Of a DNA stretch of 26,289 nucleotides, positions 20,851-26,289 are shown in pieces. The position numbers and the translations under genes are program-made. The notes under the pieces were generated by a model. The model was not told where the DNA came from. It ran no database searches and was given only the letters and a program-made list of their open reading frames with translations. The stretch is from Phlegmacium glaucopus (taxonomy: Eukaryota; Basidiomycota; Agaricomycetes; Agaricales; Cortinariaceae). The stretch spans positions 19,809 to 46,097 of the forward strand of contig MU130082.1 in NCBI GenBank assembly GCA_015039465.1. Reading direction: 5' to 3'. The number at the start of each line of letters is the position of its first letter. Position 1 is the stretch's first letter.

Positions 20851-22146
20851 CTATTCTAGACCAATACCTCGAGTTAATGCTTGATAACTTCTCCACATTG
20901 CATCTGCAATTTTATCTCGTCGTGATGTTGCTCTTACAATCTCTGCCCGCCGTGCTGGCCCATCACTGAGCTCTCCATAAATTCCTGGTTCAGGGTCAAA
21001 GAGATCATCAAATTCAAGGATTTCGTTGGGATCATGGTCGCGAATAAAGTTATGGACAGCTCCAAGGGCTGGGGGAAGGCGAGCCTGAACTTCCATGCTA
21101 TATTCAGGCGGATGGATGAGGATAACAAAACGACGCTTGAGAACACCAAATATCCTTTCAACAATGTTGCGAGCAGAAGCATGACGAAGGTTGTACAATT
21201 CTTCTTTGTTTATGGGCCTGGTTCAATTTTAATTTATAATTATAATTTATAAGTAGTAAAAATACTCACCTAACATTAGCTCGACCCCATTCTGCTAAAT
21301 GATATCGTACTCCCCGGTATGGGATGAGAAGTGCATCACACATTCCAAAACCAGCATCTGCTAGATAGTACTTTCCATGTGGTATAGAAAGGTCAAGTTG
21401 ACGAGCTGTATTGTACATACTTGCATCTGCTGTGCACCCATCAAATCCACTAAGGATGTAGTGAAATCGCATATCAAACCCACAACATGCCAAGGTATTT
21501 TGTGAAACACCACCTTTGCGGTCATGGGCAAGATGTCGTTCAGGTGAAGGGGGAAAGCAGTTAACATGGGTTCCATCCATTCCACCAAGTGAGTCCTCAA
21601 AAAATGGGAACCATTTGGGATTACTCGATATTTCGTGTGGAACAGAATCATAGATGGTTGGAAGATGGACATAGGTTGTGTAGAATGGGGGAGATGAGAG
21701 GGCATATAGAATGGTACAAAATGCCCTGCAAAGAGCTCTTTAAAACAGGTATTTTAGCTTGGTTAATAGACATACTTTGATATGGTTGCATTTGCATGCT
21801 GGAAGCATTCCCCAACATGGCGTATTGATAGGCCAGTCACACTTGTATACAAGAATATTGCTACCTGTTCTTCCAGGGTCACATTCCTTGTTCCTTTCAA
21901 ACCCACAGCATGCAAAGCATTGACAAGTGCAAGGAAGACATGAAGCCTCATGCCAAGTTCACACTTTATTCTGTCAGGATGGCCATTGATTAATTCCTGC
22001 ACCCAGGCATGACCAGTAAGGGCAGAAGTATGGTAGGGGAGCTTGTCATAGAGAGATCCACCAAATAACTGAGCAGCAGAAATGACTGTGCTAACAACGA
22101 AGGCTGCAGCAGCTGCTGCAAGTCGACGTTTAGTGCCAGTGGACAT
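20851..22146 (-). CDS. Harbinger DDE transposase (DDE_Tnp_4 type)
   Basis: Three minus-strand exons (22146-21776, 21725-21270, 21217-20851) with 50- and 52-nt introns join in phase to 397 aa. The N-terminal region has the helix-turn-helix-like LEEQVAIFLYTSVTGLSIRH. The catalytic triad is visible: D in GGMDGTHVNCF, D in YYLADAGFGM, and E in ARNIVERIFGVLKRRF. Also present are RKGGVSQN, GFDGCTADASMYN and PYRGVRYHL, as expected for the superfamily. The C-terminus is acidic (EILEFDDLFDPEPG). Length is normal, there are no internal stops, and all key residues are retained, so activity is possible. It would cut and paste this element at TWA targets together with the Myb-like protein. Confidence 0.95.
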
Positions 22147-22239
22147 GTGGGAATAGTATTACATAATGTCACAGAAAAAGAATCCAGCAATATAATCTCG
22201 GAATAATCTGGGAAATAATTTTTACTGAACAGGCTCTAA

Positions 22240-22705
22240 GTTTATTCATTCAAACTTAGGATCAGACGGCTCAAAAGCTGTCCTCAATCGGAGCTCATTC
22301 CGACTATTTTCTGGACTTTTGGTGGATTTCTGAGACGTTGACGCTGTATAATCAATTCATTATTCACACGCTTCACATTTCTCAGTACCTTCTATAGGTA
22401 AAACTCACTTCAAGGCTGAGCACGCTCAAGGAGATAATTAAAACACTGAAGGGATCCCTCCTCTAGGCTCTCACGGTGACTCACTGCGACAAAAACGGCA
22501 GAAGATCTCCTTGGAAGATGCATAGGAAATATGAAGACTGGGTTATATAAACAGGAAGCTAACCTTGTTGATGAAGAAGTGCTTATTGACATGCTTGAGA
22601 AAAGCTCAGATTACGAGCACGCTCACAGCTAGACCCAAAGCAGAAACCTCTATTCAAAAACTCAGGGCCATTCTCGCGGCTTTGACCATCAAGCTCAAGT
22701 ACGAC
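22240..22705. other. Spacer with possible gene fragments
   Basis: Short protein-like stretches occur on the plus strand: GSHGDSLRQKRQKISLEDA (near 22470-22525), ending at a stop, and NLVDEEVLIDMLEKSSDYEH (near 22560-22620), ending at a stop after AHS. I cannot join or identify them. The duplication boundary is at 22706. Confidence 0.3.
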
Positions 22706-24018
22706 GTTCTGGTAATGCTGGTGGCGGCGATGGTGGTGAGAGGGCGAGGACGGGAAGAACTCAGGAACAATCTACCAACAAGACCTCTTCTCGACGTCAC
22801 CGTTCAAATATCAACCCTAGTCAACCTTCACTTGAAGCGGAAGCGTCTATAGCTGCTATTTGGGCTAATGCTGAACGTGAAAATTTATGTATTCAGTTGC
22901 AGTTGAAGGCTGTGGAGAAGGAACTTTGATATGGAGAGATCAAAGATGAAGGATGTGGTTAGGGAGAAGGGACGGTTGGAGAGGACGGTTAGGGTGCAGA
23001 GGTAGGAGAGGGCGGAGAAGGAGAAGGAGAGGGCGGAGAGGGAAAGAGAGAGGGAGAGGGAGGGAGAATTGAGAGCGACATCGAAGAGGCAAGTTGACCA
23101 GGAATGAGAGAGATTGGAGCGAGAGAAGGAACAGCCTGTGAAAAAGAAGCAGGACGTTGAAAAGTAATTGGCAGGGGCCAAGGAAATCAGAATCAAAGAA
23201 ATGCAAAAGCTCGAGAAACAGTTGAAGAAAGAAAAGGACAAAGCCGCTGCTAAGGCTGCTGCAGCTCCCACCCCAGTTCAACCCTCCCTTATCTCCTTAT
23301 GGCTCCTTCAATCATGCCTTCAAAAGGTCCCTCTGCAGGCACTCGCGTCCCTAGACCCCCATCCTCAGGTTCTCATCGACGCACTCAAACTAGCCCTTCT
23401 TCAATGGATTCATATACTTCACGAGCTTCTACAATTGCTTTAGATATGCTTCAATTGCCTACTGGTGAACGTGGCGGTGATTTGAGCGTTATACTAGCCC
23501 TTCTATGTCGAATTCCGCGTCGGAGTTGGTGCGGCGCCAGTACCGAGTTCGTACACGAATCCACCTATTGATTATGGAAAAATACAGAATGATGGGAGGT
23601 GGTCGTGTAAGTCGTCATCTCCATTTTTTGAACACATATTTCTTACTTCTTCCCATAGCATTGGTCACAGGAACCAACCAACACCTTAATCATAACTATT
23701 CGGATTACCTTACGCCTCGTCATAATATTGATAGGTCAAGTACGAGGTCAAGTACAGGTTCTTATACCTCCTGTAAGTATTTTTTCCCTTGTCCATCACC
23801 TCAATGCATTGCTGATTCCATTCATCCCCACTAGTCCCGTCGTAGGAGGCGCCGATCCAGAATCCTAAAACACCCACAACACCCATAGCCACCACAACAA
23901 CACTAACACTGAAGACCCGACGAATAAAACAGATTCGAGAGGGAGGTCTACGCCTCTCATTGGTGGAGGAGGGATGGGTGGGACAACGGGATTCATACCA
24001 CCTCTTCCAGGAAGGTCT
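22706..24018 (+). pseudogene. Ruined copy of the coiled-coil gene
   Basis: Same-strand copy of the coiled-coil gene from mid exon 4 to early exon 6. It starts GSGNAGGGDGGERARTGRTQ and keeps EAEASIAAIWANAERENLCI. One inserted T near 22925 shifts the frame, and later TAG/TGA codons (for example in the Glu/Arg-rich part) add stops. Part of the ER-rich coiled coil is missing, as are about 180 bp in exon 6. At 24018 the sequence jumps from LPGRS to the 3' flank, so the whole Gly/Pro repeat region is deleted. There is no start codon region. Not functional as a protein gene. Confidence 0.9.
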
Positions 24019-24327
24019 TTTTAGGTATATCATGATATCGATATTTCATTATTTCCCAACTTGCATTATGATATCTAACTTATAGCCCTGCCTTCGTTGT
24101 TATTGCGCTTTTACCTGCATTTTTCTCTTGGGGTAGTGCGTTTTTATTAAAACTGTCTATGTATATAGGCATACAGAAAACGTGTGAACAGTCAAACAAG
24201 GTAAGGCTTGTATATAAACACAAGAAGAGGTCTGAGACAGGAAATTGATAGAAAGAGGACGTATGAGTGAGCGTTTAACAGGGTCGTGAATAGGTGGAAT
24301 TATCAGAGCAGTACGCAGCCAAACCTC

Positions 24328-25084
24328 TTAAGCAGGGGCACAGAGGGGCAGGACTTTCGGGTAGAGAGGACTTGGAATGCAGACTTGCTGGTAGCGGCTG
24401 ATGGAGTTACCCACAGACTGGTCCAACTGGTCCTTGTCGGTTTTCACATCGTCTCTGCGAGTAGGAATCACGTCAGTCATAGTAAGGGCAAAAGACTCAC
24501 AAAATAAGATGTCAGTTGAGAATACGTGATGGAGACCGATGGCTAGAGAGCTTACATCAATTCCGGCTCCGAGATTCCTGAGATTATTCAAAATGGGCGC
24601 AGTAACGCCAAACTGAGCAAAGATTGAATGTTTGTGCATGACGGTGGACAGAAGCCCCTGAAGGAGTAACACGAACTATGTACGGCCAACGAAGGGTAAG
24701 TGAGAAATGCAAAATATTTCAAAGTCATGCTTACATTCCCCAAAGCGTCGACAATTGGCTGGGTCACACCGTCGGGGAAAGGAGGGGCAGCTTGCGTTGT
24801 GTTGACATCACCGCCGAGAGCCTTGACGATCGTTTGTCAACCTCTGCTTAGGAACTTTAGTTCAATATCCTACCATTGTAGCAGAGTCAACTTACCTGAC
24901 CAATGATGACAACCTGAGCAGGAGGTGTAGTGGTGGTGAGCTGTGAGAGCGCAGCGTTGGCGTTCGCGGAGACAGCCGCGAGGATGTTGATGTTGTCGAC
25001 GACTTGCTGGGGAGTTAAAGCAGCAAGTGTGCTTTGGGTCATCAAGATAGCAGAGAAAACGGAAGCGATGGTGGAGAACAACAT
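24328..25084 (-). CDS. HsbA/UVI-1-like small secreted protein
   Basis: Four minus-strand exons (25084-24896, 24821-24735, 24675-24556, 24495-24328) join in phase 0 to 187 aa. The N-terminus MLFSTIASVFSAILMTQSTL is a clear signal peptide, likely cut near LAA-LTPQQ. The mature part is mostly helical: VVDNINILAAVSANANAALS, AAPPFPDGVTQPIVDALGN, HKHSIFAQFGVTAPI, DVIPTRRDDVKTDKDQLDQS, and the end YQQVCIPSPLYPKVLPLCAP with two cysteines. This resembles the fungal hydrophobic-surface-binding HsbA/UVI-1-type proteins, inferred from memory of the family. The exon 2 start is unusual: compared with the left copy, a small deletion forces use of a downstream AG (24822), which removes 11 residues. If that acceptor is not used, the gene is also broken. 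It faces the ruined coiled-coil copy. Confidence 0.65.
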
Positions 25085-25167
25085 GATGATAGCGTGATAG
25101 GTGAAATTCAGTGAAGTCTCGAGAAGTAAGTTCAAGTAACTAACAACTGTCGATGAAGAACCAGCAG

Positions 25168-25174
25168 TTTTATA
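25168..25174 (-). promoter_or_regulatory. TATA box of the HsbA-like gene
   Basis: On the minus strand the sequence reads TATAAAA, 84 bases before the ATG at 25084. The same box is conserved before the left-copy pseudogene near 17630, which supports a shared ancestral promoter. Confidence 0.6.
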
Positions 25175-25218
25175 CCTCTTTCTAGATCTGAGATTTGAGG
25201 GCAGAACTTGAAAATGCT

Positions 25219-25841
25219 GACATAGTAAATGTGAGTCTAGCAAGGAAGCGGCTAGTACTGGGTGACTTTCCATAAGGCTAACTTGAATTTCTAACTCTAA
25301 ACTATTGACAGGTAGGGTCCTGTGCCGAAGTGCCGCATGAATACCGTCCTAATCTGGTACTAGACCTGTCAGGTGGCATTTTTCAAAAGCTTTCTAAACC
25401 TTAAATTTGGAGATCGACCCCTCCTCCAGATTCTTGAATCCATCCAACGCCCAAATAAGGCCCCATCCCGTTGCCGTTTTTGGACAAGGGTGCTTGTCAT
25501 CCCTCCCAGGCCGACCTCTTCTCCATTGTCAGTGTCGTTCCATGCAGCCAGCTCGACTGTACACCCTCCCTGAAGGCTCGGGTCCGTGCCTTTTGCAAGA
25601 GCTGGGGATGGCAGAGGTAATTTCGTGTTGGATTTCGCTGTTCATTGCGCAGAAGTCACTCCTGTGATAAGAAGCGCTGCGGCCAGGTGAGCATTGAATT
25701 CTTTGTCAGCAGCCATCAGCCTCGCACTCCTCAGTCTCCTCCATGAACAGAAAGCGGCTGTTTCTTTGTACTGGAACGATGTAGAAAACCAGCTACAAGT
25801 CACACCTATCTGAGAATAACCAAACCTCGATTCAAGTTAAA
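25219..25841. other. Spacer right of the duplication
   Basis: Two overlapping frames (25373-25573 and 25407-25667, +) are under 90 codons, rich in Pro/Ser, and resemble no family I know. No RNA gene or repeat is seen. Confidence 0.35.
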
Positions 25842-25843
25842 TA

Positions 25844-26032
25844 CAGTCGAACCCCTCTTAACCCATACCTCTCGAAACCCATAACCCCTTATATCCCATA
25901 GCTCTGGCTGTCCACCGACTTGGTTCGCGGGGAATTGGATACCATAACCCATAGGTCCGCAGTAACCCATAATCCATACCCTCCTGTGGGCAAAACCCAT
26001 AGGTTTGCCTACCATATTAGGCTTGGTCCCTT
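25844..26032. mobile_element. Possible one end of a pogo/Fot1-like element
   Basis: After TA at 25842-25843 the sequence begins CAGTCGAACCCCTCTTAACC and then repeats short motifs around AACCCATA several times. Such starts are typical of fungal pogo/Fot1-type terminal repeats (established pattern). The complementary end is not in the window, so this is either a truncated relic or an element that continues past the right edge. The end at 26032 is approximate. Confidence 0.4.
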
Positions 26033-26289
26033 ACTTATACAGTCAAATAATTAATTCACCGGTTGTTCACACCATGGTGGCAAATAAAATATGACTATCT
26101 AGGAGTCCTGACGCACCATAGCACCTACTGAATAAGCTCAAAAATGGGATAATTCTATCCAGAAACCCCCCTTTCTCGGGATCACCCCGGGGTTTCCAAA
26201 GTGCTTGCATAGAAACCCGGGTTGTTACTGATAGCCGGTGCTCAAAATATTTGAGGTCCGACCATGTCACGTGCTGGCCCAACGATGAC
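26033..26289. other. Right edge, no gene recognised
   Basis: No supported coding frame. A palindromic CCCCGGGG lies near 26187 and AAACCCGGGTT near 26214. Confidence 0.35.

Larger units (their letters stand above)
19506..22236. mobile_element. Complete PIF/Harbinger transposon, 2731 bp
   Basis: The terminal inverted repeats begin GAGCCTGTTCAGTAAAAATT at both ends and extend about 45 bp with few mismatches. The flanks are TAA at 19503-19505 and TAA at 22237-22239, the 3-bp target duplication typical of PIF/Harbinger. Two short direct repeats CTAGATTATT lie at 19530 and 19554, a likely subterminal binding region. Inside, two genes face each other tail to tail, a Myb/SANT-like gene (+) and a DDE transposase (-), with a 20-bp gap between stops. 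Both are open throughout, so the element looks recent and possibly autonomous. Confidence 0.95.
22706..25218. repeat. Right copy of the segmental duplication
   Basis: Matches 13437-17683 in the same orientation but is shorter by about 1.7 kb because of internal deletions. It ends at ACTTGAAAATGCT, after which the flanks differ completely. Confidence 0.9.

Noticed and set aside
22885..23281. Minus-strand frames of 128 and 113 codons
   Set aside because: Antisense of the ruined coiled-coil copy; same low-complexity cause as in the left copy.
25806..26015. 69-codon minus-strand frame rich in Gly and Tyr
   Set aside because: It is only the translation of the repeated CCCATA words in the putative transposon end.

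Overview
The window looks like a gene-sparse, transposon-rich stretch of a filamentous basidiomycete genome, probably an Agaricomycete. The evidence is many short introns (about 49-67 nt where the splice sites are clear), AT-rich spacers, protein families typical of Agaricomycetes, and several DNA transposon families. All exon models were built by hand from reading frames, splice signals and phase. No database search was possible.

Left part (1-4.7 kb): the decayed 3' end of an integrase-type transposon gene, a 320-bp foldback MITE, and a complete three-exon gene for a CmcJ/AsaB/GA4-desaturase-like oxygenase (2602-3542). An unresolved stretch follows, ending in a 57-nt hairpin.

Middle part (4.7-12 kb): two divergent genes share a promoter region. 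On the minus strand is a Pro/Ser-rich protein of unknown function. On the plus strand is an 18-exon gene (5648-8830, 732 aa). Its exons join in frame into a degenerate protein-kinase-like domain, a PHD-type zinc finger, a Pro/Ser-rich tail and a C-terminal double-stranded-RNA-binding domain. A 138-bp piece of this gene recurs almost unchanged about 2.5 kb downstream, next to a broken minus-strand gene.

Right part (12-26 kb): a segment holding the 3' part of a 1227-aa coiled-coil gene plus a convergent small secreted protein gene (HsbA/UVI-1-like) is present twice, at about 13437-17683 and 22706-25218. Decay is reciprocal. The left copy keeps the coiled-coil gene but its secreted-protein gene is broken; the right copy has a wrecked coiled-coil fragment but keeps the secreted-protein gene open. 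Between the copies lie a 998-bp TA-flanked inverted-repeat element without coding capacity and a 2731-bp PIF/Harbinger transposon. The Harbinger has a TAA target duplication, long terminal inverted repeats, an intact Myb/SANT-like gene and an intact DDE transposase gene, so it may be autonomous. One end of a possible pogo/Fot1-like element lies near the right edge.

No rRNA, tRNA or CRISPR array was recognised.
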